A stretch of DNA of 18,560 bases, taken from positions 1-18,560 of the forward strand of contig DATMPQ010000343.1 of NCBI GenBank assembly GCA_035567015.1, given 5' to 3'. Every line of letters begins with the position of its first letter. Positions within the stretch are counted from its first letter, which is position 1. Source of the DNA: AV133 sp035567015 (GTDB taxonomy: Bacteria > Verrucomicrobiota > Verrucomicrobiia > Chthoniobacterales > UBA10450). The position numbers were made by a program, and so were the translations under genes. This document shows, piece by piece, positions 7,158 through 14,571 of the stretch. The notes below the pieces were generated by a model that saw nothing but the letters and a program-made list of their open reading frames with translations, ran no database searches and was not told the DNA's origin.

Positions 7158-7547
7158 GTGAAACACATCTTATTCGTGTGTGTGGAGAATTCGAACCGGA
7201 GCCAGATGGCGGAGGCTTTCGCGCGCATCCATGGCAGAGAAAAGGTGGAAGCTTACAGCGCAGGTTCGCGAGCGTCGGGCATCGTCAATCCGAAGGCGAT
7301 TGAGGCAATGCGCGAGCTGGGCTGCGATCTCAGCGGGCAGCGCTCGAAATCGATTGTCGATCTTCCGGACATCGAGTTCGACTTTCTCGCGACGATGGGT
7401 TGCGGCGATGCCTGTCGATTGGTTCGTGCAAAACGTCGCGAAGATTGGGACATCCCAGACCCGAAAGCGCTCCCGCCGGAAGAATTTCGTGCCGTTCGCG
7501 ATCTTATTGGGAGCAAGATCAAAACTCTGCTCAAGACGCTGGCGTGA
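7158..7547 (+). CDS. arsC: ArsC-type arsenate reductase / low-molecular-weight phosphatase
   Basis: 129 residues from a GTG at 7158, which puts the family-typical KHILFVC at the N-terminus. An in-frame ATG at 7122 would add residues from the permease remnant. The P-loop CVENSNR gives the CX5R signature (C8, R14) followed by SQMAEAF. The second cysteine pair C82 and C86 lies in MGCGDAC, and DP (101-102) carries the general acid. This combination is typical of thiol-coupled arsenate reductases that evolved from tyrosine phosphatases. A dedicated phosphatase role cannot be excluded because no ars regulator or efflux gene is adjacent. The gene is squeezed directly behind the truncated permease start and is convergent with the glycosyltransferase gene. 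Confidence 0.8.
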   Translation: MKHILFVCVENSNRSQMAEAFARIHGREKVEAYSAGSRASGIVNPKAIEAMRELGCDLSGQRSKSIVDLPDIEFDFLATMGCGDACRLVRAKRREDWDIPDPKALPPEEFRAVRDLIGSKIKTLLKTLA

Positions 7548-7628
7548 CGCGTGGATTTGCAATTCAGCAAAAACTTGGCGTCGCGCGCCGCGAATGACCA
7601 ACCGAGTTGCCCGTCAGAAACGCACGGT

Positions 7629-9281
7629 TCAGATTTCCTCCCGTGACGGTCCGAGCGAAAGAGAAGCGGCCTCGAGCCATCGGTAACGCCGGCTCTGGAA
7701 TGATGTGGGAAGGCGAACGGAGAGTGCATCCCACAAACAGACGGCCACGCAGGCCAGCACCAAACCTGAGGCATAGGGTCGCAAAACATTAAGGAGCTCG
7801 ATCGCCTCGAGAGACGAATTCAACTTCTTATCGATTAGCATCACGTGCGCGATCATGGTCAGGCTCGCGAACGAGATAATAAAATGGATCACACTTAACC
7901 TAACGCTCACAACGAAGGCGACCGCGCTTACGACAGCGCCCCACATCAGATAACGCTCATGCATTTGGCCGAGCAGCGCGAACATTAATAGCCAGGGCAT
8001 GGCGATTGCGATAAGCAACCGAGGATCGCGATCTCGGGTATGCCGCGCGGCGCCACGCGCGCAGAGTGCTAATGCGCCTAAGTAAAGTAAGCGCAACGTC
8101 CATTGCAGCGTGATTGCTAAATGGAGAGATCCAAACTGACCCGACCAGAAGGGATCCTTTAGCGACCAGCCGAGGTTCGAGAGAAGCGACGGGAGATTGT
8201 AGCAAGAACTGATAAAAAGATAGGGATAATGCTCGCTGCCATATATGAAGCCAATTTGCAACCACGCGAAGCTGCCGCCATCGAAAGCACCGATGACAAA
8301 TACCGCGAGCGCAGTGAGACCGGCGATCCACGCTCCCGTATGGCGCAACCCGCGCCGTAAGAGGAATAACGAGCTCACGACGGCCACGATCGCGAGGGCA
8401 ATCCACGCTACTGGATTACGCAGGAGCCATGGCGAAACTACCAATGCCACCGTTGCAGTGAAACCGGCAAGCATGCGCATCGCGCGGTCCCATTTTTTTT
8501 GCCACAATGGCCAAAAGACAAGAAAAGGCGCGACGAATAACAGCTGGCCTTTGAACATTCCGCCTGCGGCCAGTAGACAGCCACACAAGAACCAACGATT
8601 CTTCAAGGCGCCGAGCACAGCGAACAGATAGAAAGGCACGATCCATACGTCCCATTGTGGCCAGCCATGCGCATCGAGAATCATGGAAGGCTCAAGCCAC
8701 GCAAGGGCCGCCGCCGCTAAGCCGCAAACCCAGGCGCGGTGCTCCCGCGGGAAAACTCGCAAAAAACGCGGCGTCGTCGCACCGACTGCTCGCCGCAGCC
8801 ATAAACGGACGAGCAAAAAAATCGCAATCGCGGAGATCAGTTCACATAAGAGATTGGCCTTGAGCAGAACCCCGACATAATGCGGGTGGCCGTCATCCAC
8901 GCCCGGGAATTCTGTGCGCACCTCTTTTGCCCAGATCGACATCACCAAAAGCCGCAACGGCGGATAATCGAGACCGTAATCGTTCTCATAAGCCTCGCGT
9001 TTCACCTCATCATAGAGCGCGAAATAGCCGCGGAAGAATGCAGCCCATGAATTCGTAGAGATCTCATCAGGTGATAATTCGCGAGCCTTTGCCAATGTCT
9101 CGCTGCCCCAATAAAAGCCGTTGACGATGTCGTGCTGGAAACGCACGTGTCTCGTCGTTTCCCACGTCCAGCGTCGTAGTTGAACCCCACCCAGGACAAG
9201 GGCGATGATCAAAAGCGCGAATAAGGAGTGACGTATAAATCTGCTAGTGAACAGTCGTCTAAAGAGCACGCGAGTCGCCAT
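7629..9281 (-). CDS. Multi-pass membrane protein, GT-C glycosyltransferase-like
   Basis: 550 residues with about ten to twelve hydrophobic helices, the first at residues 18-33. A large first periplasmic loop follows, containing HDIVNGFYWGSE (about 50-61) and DYGLDYPPLR (101-110). Later motifs are DAHGWPQWDVW (203-213) and GQMHERYLMW (438-447). The succession DYPPL, a D-H-rich loop and H-E-R/K resembles the ALG6/ALG8 and related GT-C families, which use polyprenyl-phosphate sugars on the outer face of the membrane. The acidic residues of the first loop would be the catalytic candidates. I infer a sugar transferase for a lipid-linked glycan or protein; acceptor and sugar are unknown. It is on the same strand as the next gene (9487-10287), but a 205-base gap with hairpins separates them. 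Confidence 0.7.
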   Translation of the reverse strand: MATRVLFRRLFTSRFIRHSLFALLIIALVLGGVQLRRWTWETTRHVRFQHDIVNGFYWGSETLAKARELSPDEISTNSWAAFFRGYFALYDEVKREAYENDYGLDYPPLRLLVMSIWAKEVRTEFPGVDDGHPHYVGVLLKANLLCELISAIAIFLLVRLWLRRAVGATTPRFLRVFPREHRAWVCGLAAAALAWLEPSMILDAHGWPQWDVWIVPFYLFAVLGALKNRWFLCGCLLAAGGMFKGQLLFVAPFLVFWPLWQKKWDRAMRMLAGFTATVALVVSPWLLRNPVAWIALAIVAVVSSLFLLRRGLRHTGAWIAGLTALAVFVIGAFDGGSFAWLQIGFIYGSEHYPYLFISSCYNLPSLLSNLGWSLKDPFWSGQFGSLHLAITLQWTLRLLYLGALALCARGAARHTRDRDPRLLIAIAMPWLLMFALLGQMHERYLMWGAVVSAVAFVVSVRLSVIHFIISFASLTMIAHVMLIDKKLNSSLEAIELLNVLRPYASGLVLACVAVCLWDALSVRLPTSFQSRRYRWLEAASLSLGPSREEI

Positions 9282-9403
9282 CGGCTGATCTTAAGACAGC
9301 AGTTCGACTCAAAGCGTTACAACATTGTTTCAAAAGGTCTCTCGTCACATTGCCTGGCGGCTCCAGCGGCAGACTTGAGTGAGCACCCACGAAGTGATGG
9401 TGG

Positions 9404-9450
9404 AACGCGCAGTCCCTTGCGCGTTGCTAAGATTCAAGCGGCGAAGCCGC
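9404..9450. repeat. Two tandem hairpins between minus-strand genes
   Basis: AACGCGCA (9404-9411) and TGCGCGTT (9418-9425) form a perfect 8-bp stem with a GTCCCT loop. GCGGC-GAA-GCCGC (9438-9450) forms a second small stem. They lie in the 205-base gap 9282-9486 downstream of the LmeA-like gene. No T-run follows on the minus strand, so a classical terminator is doubtful; a palindromic intergenic repeat is as likely. Nothing else was seen in this gap. Confidence 0.5.
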
Positions 9451-9486
9451 ACTTATTTGGTATTTCCAACCATTCAATGATCAAGA

Positions 9487-10287
9487 TTAAGCGGTTCCGA
9501 AATCGATGGTGAGCTCGACGTTGTCGAGAACGGCGATGCGGATGTCGCGCAATTGAATTTCACCGAGCGGCAGCGACTTGAGAGACAAAGTGTGGCCTTC
9601 CAGTTGGCGAAAATAGGGGTCGAGCGCGCTGCACGCGAGCGAGCCGATTGCACCGTGGCTTTTGCATTTGAGCTTCGAAATTTTCGCCACGAAGTCGCCG
9701 TCGATATCGAGCTGGACGGAAATGTCGATCTTAGCGCGCAAAAGAAATTTTCGCGCTCGGATCCCAATCTCGGCCGCGATGGAGCGCGGGCCGCACGCAC
9801 GCATCATGAGGCGCACTTGCTCGATTACGATTCCGTGGGGGCTTGCTTCGCGGCCGCCGATCTCGACAATCGCATTTTCAAGATCCCGTGGCGCGGCGGA
9901 AATGACAATTTGTCCGTCGCGCACTTTGTGGGCGATCAAGACGACCTCGCTGTTTCCGTCGCGGCCCTGATGAAAAACGACATCGCGCGCTTCCATGCGC
10001 AAGTCCAGAGGCGCACCGCGCACGGAAACATTCCGAGCACTCAGTGTCACGAGGGCCGCTTCACAGGCGAGCTTGGTTTCGCCGACGACAGCTGGTGGCG
10101 CCGGTGGAAGTGAATCAAACTGCGCGCCGTCGAAGTTGATCGCGATCTCGTCGAGATACGGAAACACGCGCGAGCGGACGTTGACAAGCGGGTCCGACTT
10201 TGATGCAAAGCGCCGCAGCGCTCGATCGATCGCCTGCGCGAGCTCGTCCTTAGAAGATAGAAACTGCGCGCAGTGAAGAGCGATCAT
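9487..10287 (-). CDS. LmeA/DUF2993-like lipid-binding protein
   Basis: 266 residues from ATG 10285-10287. A longer start at 10365 would give 292 residues, but the added stretch is Arg-rich and non-hydrophobic. The sequence is a chain of short beta-strands with a repeating pattern (VSVRGAPLDLRMEARDVVF, VVLIAHKVRDGQIVISA). Then come helix-like DLENAIVEIGGREASPHGIVIE and the C-terminal LSLKSLPLGEIQLRDIRI. This matches my recollection of the DUF2993/LmeA fold, a tubular lipid-binding domain of the envelope. The internal ARKFLLRAKIDISVQLDIDGDFVAKISKLKC also fits. No signal peptide is evident, so it would face the cytoplasm or the family call is wrong. It is divergent from rpsN. No partner gene reveals its job. 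Confidence 0.6.
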   Translation of the reverse strand: MIALHCAQFLSSKDELAQAIDRALRRFASKSDPLVNVRSRVFPYLDEIAINFDGAQFDSLPPAPPAVVGETKLACEAALVTLSARNVSVRGAPLDLRMEARDVVFHQGRDGNSEVVLIAHKVRDGQIVISAAPRDLENAIVEIGGREASPHGIVIEQVRLMMRACGPRSIAAEIGIRARKFLLRAKIDISVQLDIDGDFVAKISKLKCKSHGAIGSLACSALDPYFRQLEGHTLSLKSLPLGEIQLRDIRIAVLDNVELTIDFGTA

Positions 10288-10448
10288 TTGGTCAACCGTT
10301 GAACATCGATCTGGCGTGACAGGTCGGCGGAGACTCCGTCGAGCCGAAGATGGAACAACTTCCAAGCAAAGTCACGGCTCAGCGGAACTTCCCTACCGAT
10401 AATGGAATTTGCAAATCGGACATCCTTACTTAGATTTCGCACTTCTTT

Positions 10449-10718
10449 ATGGCCAAGACCTCCTGGATCAATCGCAACAAACGCAAGCGCGCGACGGTAA
10501 AGAAATACGCAGCGGTGCGGGCGGAATTGAAAGCGAAGAAAGATTACGCCGGTCTCGCGCAACTGCCGCGCGATGCCAGCCCGACGCGGGTGGTAAATCG
10601 CTGCGAGGTGACCGGCCGCCGCCGCGCCTTCATTCGCCGGTTCAAGGTTTCGCGTCTCACTTTTCGTGAACTTGCTTCCGCCGGGCTTATTCCTGGCGTG
10701 ACGAAGTCGAGTTGGTAG
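10449..10718 (+). CDS. rpsN: 30S ribosomal protein S14, zinc-free long form
   Basis: 89 residues beginning MAKTSWINRNKRK, with RDASPTRVVNRCEVTGRRRA in the middle and RLTFRELASAGLIPG near the C-terminus, the typical S14 pattern. The CXXC zinc ribbon of the short S14 is absent, so this is the C-minus form. S14 sits in the 3' major (head) domain of the 30S subunit. It stands alone rather than inside an spc operon, as zinc-independent paralogues often do. That would fit expression under zinc limitation, though I see no convincing Zur box. No Shine-Dalgarno precedes the ATG (ATTTCGCACTTCTTT). Confidence 0.95.
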   Translation: MAKTSWINRNKRKRATVKKYAAVRAELKAKKDYAGLAQLPRDASPTRVVNRCEVTGRRRAFIRRFKVSRLTFRELASAGLIPGVTKSSW

Positions 10719-10731
10719 GATTGAAGGGATC

Positions 10732-10770
10732 GCCGGATGCAGCCCCGAAAGCATTCGGGGCATCCGCGCC
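10732..10770. repeat. Strong hairpin abutting the CBS-protein start codon
   Basis: GGATGC plus GCCCCGAA pairs with TTCGGGGC plus ATCC around a 4-base loop, with one bulge. The last base of the structure is next to the ATG at 10771. The CCCCGA...TCGGGG core is similar to a hairpin inside the obg gene at 17173-17191. It could terminate rpsN transcription weakly or hide the ribosome-binding region of the next gene; no T run follows. Confidence 0.6.
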
Positions 10771-12186
10771 ATGAGCTTTTCCTTATTCGCATTTACCGCG
10801 TCCGCACCGGTCGATGCTGACGTAATCGCGCCGCAATGGGATTCCCCTGGCGTGCTGTTCCTTAAATTGGCGGCGATCGCAGCGCTGGTCGGACTGAATG
10901 CGTTCTTTGTTACTTGCGAATTTGCCATCGTGAAAGTGCGCGCCAGCCAGCTCGACGCGCTGGTAGAGGAGGGGGATCTTCGGGCCAGTTTTGTCAAGCA
11001 CGTCCGGGCGCATCTCGATGCCTATCTTTCCGCGACGCAACTGGGCGTGACCGTGGCGAGCCTCGCGCTGGGCTGGATCGGTGAACAATGTCTGGCCTCG
11101 ATCTTGCAACCGGCCTTCGCGCTCGTGCATCTTTATTCGCGCGCCTTTGTCACCTCCGTTTCCATTGCGCTGGCCTTCGCCGGGATCACCTTTCTGCATA
11201 TCGTTTTCGGCGAGCTGGCGCCAAAATACATCGCGATCGCGAATCCGTTGCCGGTCGCGCTCCGATTGGTCCGTCCACTGGGCGCATTTTATATTCTATT
11301 CAAACCGGCCATCTGGCTCTTGCAGAAATCGGCGAATTTCCTTTTACGGCGATTGCTGCGGATCAAGCCCATCCCCGGAACGGAGCTGGCCCACAGCGAA
11401 GAAGAGCTGCGTTTGATTTTGGAGCAAAGCGAAAAATCCGACGAAGTTTCATCGCTCGGCCATGATTTGCTCGTGAACGCGCTCGATCTGCGCCAGCTCG
11501 TCGTCCGCGACATCATGACGCCGCGGGGCGATGTGGTTTATCTGGATGTGGAAGACGATTTCGAAACCAACGTCAAGAAGGCGCTCGACTCGCGCCACAC
11601 GCGCTTTCCGCTTTGCCGGGAAAATCTCGATAACACTATCGGTCTCATTCATATCAAAGAACTGGTGCCGATGATGCGCGATCCGAACCCGGACTTAATG
11701 CGGATCAAGCGCGAACTGATTCCGGTGCCGGAAATGATGTCACTGGAGAAGCTGCTCACTCTTTTTCTGACGAAGCACGCGCATCTTGCCATCGTGGTTG
11801 ACGAATTTGGCGGGACAGTCGGGATGGTGACGCTCGAAAACGTGCTGGAAGAATTAGTCGGCGACATTCAAGACGAGTTCGACACGGACAAGGAAGAATT
11901 CCGCAAGATCAGCGCCAACGAATTCACGGTGGATGGGGCGCTCGGTCTTTACGAATTGAACGATCTTGCGAAGCTCGAATTAGAGAGCGCGGACGTGAGC
12001 ACAATCGGCGGGTACGTGACGCATCTACTCGGGCATCTCCCGAAGCAGGGCGAACAGGTCAAGATCGACGGTTACCTGGTAACGGTTTCGCAAACGGATG
12101 AGCGCCGCGTTCGGCAACTGCATTTCAAGAAATTGAGCGACGCGTCCGCTGCCGCGTCAGCAACAAAGTCCGGCGTCGCATTGTAA
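10771..12186 (+). CDS. CNNM/CorC (HlyC-type) CBS-domain membrane protein
   Basis: 471 residues. The DUF21/CNNM membrane domain spans about residues 28-200 and starts with hydrophobic VLFLKLAAIAALVGLNAFFV, followed by CEFAIVKVRASQLD, the family signature. A CBS pair follows (about 230-355), including VVRDIMTPRGDVVYLD, RHTRFPLCRENLDNTIGLIHIKEL and HLAIVVDEFGGTVGMVTLENVLEELVG (in pieces). The C-terminal CorC/HlyC domain (about 370-455) contains FTVDGALGLYELND. Members are inner-membrane proteins linked to magnesium or cobalt export and resistance. 'Hemolysin' is a historical name. The first about 25 residues are not conserved in type and the ATG directly follows a hairpin, so a later start (for example GTG at the membrane helix) is possible. 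Confidence 0.9.
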   Translation: MSFSLFAFTASAPVDADVIAPQWDSPGVLFLKLAAIAALVGLNAFFVTCEFAIVKVRASQLDALVEEGDLRASFVKHVRAHLDAYLSATQLGVTVASLALGWIGEQCLASILQPAFALVHLYSRAFVTSVSIALAFAGITFLHIVFGELAPKYIAIANPLPVALRLVRPLGAFYILFKPAIWLLQKSANFLLRRLLRIKPIPGTELAHSEEELRLILEQSEKSDEVSSLGHDLLVNALDLRQLVVRDIMTPRGDVVYLDVEDDFETNVKKALDSRHTRFPLCRENLDNTIGLIHIKELVPMMRDPNPDLMRIKRELIPVPEMMSLEKLLTLFLTKHAHLAIVVDEFGGTVGMVTLENVLEELVGDIQDEFDTDKEEFRKISANEFTVDGALGLYELNDLAKLELESADVSTIGGYVTHLLGHLPKQGEQVKIDGYLVTVSQTDERRVRQLHFKKLSDASAAASATKSGVAL

Positions 12187-12196
12187 GCTATCTTGT

Positions 12197-12256
12197 GTAG
12201 TGGCAGCTGTGTCGGCTGCTCTGGAATAGAATTGCAGGCGGCACGCCTGCCTCTAC
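12197..12256. repeat. Degenerate GTAG...CTAC double-hairpin element
   Basis: GTAG (12197-12200) is followed by a weak stem GCAGC...GCTGC (12203-12219). After a spacer comes a perfect stem GCAGGCG-GCA-CGCCTGC (12234-12250), then CTCTAC ending at 12256. The layout is the same as the intact element at 16347-16394. It fills the gap between the CBS-protein gene and the CPXCG gene. Confidence 0.55.
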
Positions 12257-12266
12257 TGCTTCGAAA

Positions 12267-12449
12267 ATGGAATTAATCGCTGAAACTGAAATCACATGTC
12301 CGCATTGTGGCGAAGTTTTCCCGATCCAGGTGGACACTTCCCAACCTGAGCAGTCGCTGATCGAGGATTGCACGGTTTGTTGCCGGCCGATCGCGCTCAT
12401 GATTCGTTGCCAGCCGGGTGTGATTGTCGACGTGGTGACGTCGCATTGA
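12267..12449 (+). CDS. CPXCG-motif cysteine-rich miniprotein
   Basis: 60 residues. The first cysteine pair is in CPHCG (C11, C14). The second is in EDCTVCCRPI (C35, C38, C39). The linker has the typical polar composition (VDTSQPEQSLIEDC). This matches the CPXCG small zinc-ribbon family, whose role is unknown; a structural zinc site is expected. ATG at 12267, with no Shine-Dalgarno. It is followed convergently by mntR with only 50 bases between the stops. Confidence 0.88.
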   Translation: MELIAETEITCPHCGEVFPIQVDTSQPEQSLIEDCTVCCRPIALMIRCQPGVIVDVVTSH

Positions 12450-12499
12450 AGCGACATTCGATGTCGTCCAAGTGGACGGAAAATTGCCGATCGCCAATT

Positions 12500-12943
12500 T
12501 CAACTCGCGAAAGCTTTCGGAGTCAATTGCGCGCGCAGGGCGGGCCGACGCCGCAGTTGCAGCGCAAGCGCTTCGATCGCGCGCAGAGTCGGCGGGCTGA
12601 TGTGGTGTTCCATCCCTTCCACGTCATGATAGATGACCTGCTCATCAAGGCCGAGGAGCTTGAGAAAATCAGTGAGGAGCCGGTGCCGATGGGTGATCTT
12701 GCGGGCAAGCCTTTCCCCGGCTGCGGTTAAGACGAGGCCACGATATTTTTCGTATTTCAGGAGTCCGTCGGCGTCGAGCCGTTGAACCATGTTCGTCACG
12801 CTGGCTTGTGAGATTTTCAAAGCGGACGCGATATCGACGACGCGCGCGTAGCCCTTGGAGTTAATGAGTCCCAGGATGCGTTCGAGGTAATCCTCGACTG
12901 CGGTAGAACTGCCGAGAGCGGAGGAAGAAGTTTTGCGGCCCAC
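12500..12943 (-). CDS. mntR: Manganese-responsive transcriptional regulator MntR
   Basis: 147 residues from a GTG at 12941-12943. The N-terminal winged helix has EDYLERI (17-23) and the recognition region ISQASVTNMVQRLDADGLL (44-62). The C-terminal dimerisation part has HRHRLLTDFLKLLGLDEQVIY and DVEGMEHHIS (107-116). H87, E109, E112 and H113 correspond to the metal ligands of Bacillus MntR, and the DVEGxEHH signature separates it from iron-sensing DtxR/IdeR. No SH3-like third domain is present, as usual for MntR. With Mn(II) it would repress the divergent mntH gene through the palindrome at 13024-13042, and possibly its own gene. Confidence 0.92.
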   Translation of the reverse strand: MGRKTSSSALGSSTAVEDYLERILGLINSKGYARVVDIASALKISQASVTNMVQRLDADGLLKYEKYRGLVLTAAGERLARKITHRHRLLTDFLKLLGLDEQVIYHDVEGMEHHISPPTLRAIEALALQLRRRPALRAQLTPKAFAS

Positions 12944-12949
12944 GGGCGA

Positions 12950-12977
12950 AGAATAGAAAAAAGGGAAAAATAGTCAA
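12950..12977 (-). promoter_or_regulatory. Candidate sigma-70 promoter of mntR
   Basis: On the minus strand TTGACT (12972-12977) and TATTCT (12950-12955) are 16 bases apart. The predicted start point, 6-8 bases further, falls at or next to the GTG initiation codon at 12943, so the mRNA could be leaderless. A pattern match only. Confidence 0.4.
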
Positions 12978-13023
12978 ATGAATAAATAATTGGTTATTGA
13001 CAGAATCATATGATGATACAACT

Positions 13024-13042
13024 AAATTAGTCTAGCCTAAAT
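13024..13042. promoter_or_regulatory. Predicted MntR operator between mntR and mntH
   Basis: The core TTAGTCTAGCCTAA (13027-13040) is a palindrome TTAGN-CTAG-NCTAA, with mismatches only at the two N positions. It matches the general DtxR/MntR operator pattern of TTAGGnnnnCCTAA type. It lies 123 bases before mntH and 84 before mntR. A TTGACA at 12997-13002 could be the -35 of mntH, which would put the operator over the -10/start region; the -10 is poor (AACTAA at 17-base spacing). A separate 10-bp palindrome ATCATATGAT lies at 13005-13014. The leader 13045-13164 is GC-rich and can form stems (ACGCC/GGCGT, GCCCG/CGGGC), but no known riboswitch was recognised. Confidence 0.65.
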
Positions 13043-13164
13043 CCAATGAAGCTGGCTCATTTCGAGTTCTCACCCCAACGCCCGCAGCCCGAGCGCTGCC
13101 CGCGAACTGAACGCGTTTTCGGGCATCGGCGTGCAGGCTTGAAAAGAGAACAACTGCGAAGTTC

Positions 13165-14568
13165 ATGAACCAATCCGATCATAAGCTGGCGACGGAACCG
13201 CGACCGGCGTGGCGCAAACCAGCGGGACTGGTCTCGCTGCCGGAAGTCCATCGCAGCATTGTCGTTCCGACGACGGCTTCGTTTTGGAGGAAGCTGCTGG
13301 CTTTCTCCGGGCCCGGCTTTCTCGTGGCCGTCGGTTACATGGACCCGGGCAATTGGGCCACCGATCTGGCGGGCGGGGCGAAATTTGGCTACGCGCTTCT
13401 CGCGGTCGTGATGATTTCCAACTTGATGGCGATCCTGCTCCAGCATTTGTGCATCAAACTCGGCGTGGCCACGGGACGTGATCTTGCGCAAGCCTGCCGC
13501 GATCATTACTCGACGCTGACAGTTTGGTTTCTTTGGATTCTTTGCGAAATCGCCATTGCCGCGTGCGATCTGGCCGAAGTGGTCGGCTCTGCCATCGCCT
13601 TGCAACTGCTCTTTGGTATTCCGCTGGTGTGGGGTTGCGGAATTACCGCGCTAGATGTGCTGGCCGTTCTTTACCTCCAGCAAAAGGGTTTTCGTTACAT
13701 CGAGGCGTTGGTTATTACGCTCATCGCAACCATCGCCACTTGCTTTGCGGCAGAACTGGCCTTTTCCAAACCGAACTTCCTGGGTGTGGTGCTCGGTTTT
13801 GTGCCCGGCCCGCACATCGTCATGAACCAGCAAATGCTTTACGTCAGCATCGGCATCATCGGCGCGACGGTTATGCCGCACAATCTTTACCTGCATTCAT
13901 CGATTGTGCAGACACGGATGTTTGAGCAGACGCCGGAAGGCAAACGGGAAGCGATCAAATATGCGAGCATCGACTCGACCGGCGCGCTCATGTTCGCGCT
14001 CTTCATTAACGCCGCCATTTTGATACTGGCGGCGTCTGTTTTCCATTGGTCTGGCCATCAAGAAGTAGCGGCAATTCAGGACGCTTATCAATTGCTAAGC
14101 CCGCTCCTCGGCGTCAGTTTTGCAAGCGCGCTTTTTGCCATCGCTCTGCTCGCTTCTGGTCAGAACTCGACCCTCACGGGAACACTCGCTGGCCAGGTGG
14201 TAATGGAAGGTTTCCTCAACATCCGCATCACGCCATGGCTGCGCCGGCTCATCACGCGAGGCATCGCCATCATCCCCGCAGTCTTGGTCATTGGCATTTT
14301 CGGCGAAGGTAAAACCACCCAATTACTCATCGTCAGCCAGGTCGTCTTGAGTATGCAGCTTGGGTTTGCCGTTTGGCCGTTGATGCGGTTTACCGATGAA
14401 AAAGCGAAGATGGGCGAGTTTGCCAACCGGTTATGGTTGAAAATTCTCGGTTGGACAACGGCCGCGGTTATCATTCTCCTTAATGTGAAACTGCTCTTCG
14501 ACACTTTTATGCCCGATTCTGTGCTCAAAGCGTTCTATGGTTCTCTCGGTCTACCAATTCCGCAATGA
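13165..14568 (+). CDS. mntH: Nramp-family manganese/metal transporter MntH
   Basis: 467 residues, a proton-coupled divalent-metal importer of the inner membrane. TM1 carries the metal-binding DPGN motif (D60-N63) in GYMDPGNWATDLAGG. TM6 carries MPHN (237-240) in VMPHNLYLHSSIVQTR. Helix TM1b is followed by GAKFGYALLAVVMISN, and about eleven helices can be counted. Length is slightly above E. coli MntH because of a 40-residue polar N-terminus (RPAWRKPAGLVSLPEVHRS), as in Nramp proteins that work with a USP partner. mntR diverges upstream with an operator-like palindrome, so Mn(II)-dependent repression is expected. A usp gene follows at 14645. Confidence 0.95.
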   Translation: MNQSDHKLATEPRPAWRKPAGLVSLPEVHRSIVVPTTASFWRKLLAFSGPGFLVAVGYMDPGNWATDLAGGAKFGYALLAVVMISNLMAILLQHLCIKLGVATGRDLAQACRDHYSTLTVWFLWILCEIAIAACDLAEVVGSAIALQLLFGIPLVWGCGITALDVLAVLYLQQKGFRYIEALVITLIATIATCFAAELAFSKPNFLGVVLGFVPGPHIVMNQQMLYVSIGIIGATVMPHNLYLHSSIVQTRMFEQTPEGKREAIKYASIDSTGALMFALFINAAILILAASVFHWSGHQEVAAIQDAYQLLSPLLGVSFASALFAIALLASGQNSTLTGTLAGQVVMEGFLNIRITPWLRRLITRGIAIIPAVLVIGIFGEGKTTQLLIVSQVVLSMQLGFAVWPLMRFTDEKAKMGEFANRLWLKILGWTTAAVIILLNVKLLFDTFMPDSVLKAFYGSLGLPIPQ

Positions 14569-14571
14569 AAC

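Noticed and set aside
10284..10442. Possible 52-codon minus-strand ORF from a GTG at 10442, ending TGA in an ATGA overlap with the LmeA-like gene
   Set aside because: The overlap is suggestive and the end (FHLRLDGVSADLSRQIDV) looks protein-like. However, the start is a GTG inside the rpsN leader, the first codons are atypical for the window, and the frame is otherwise a shadow of rpsN.
13045..13164. Manganese riboswitch (yybP-ykoY) in the mntH leader
   Set aside because: The leader is GC-rich and can fold, but the conserved loop sequences of that riboswitch were not found.
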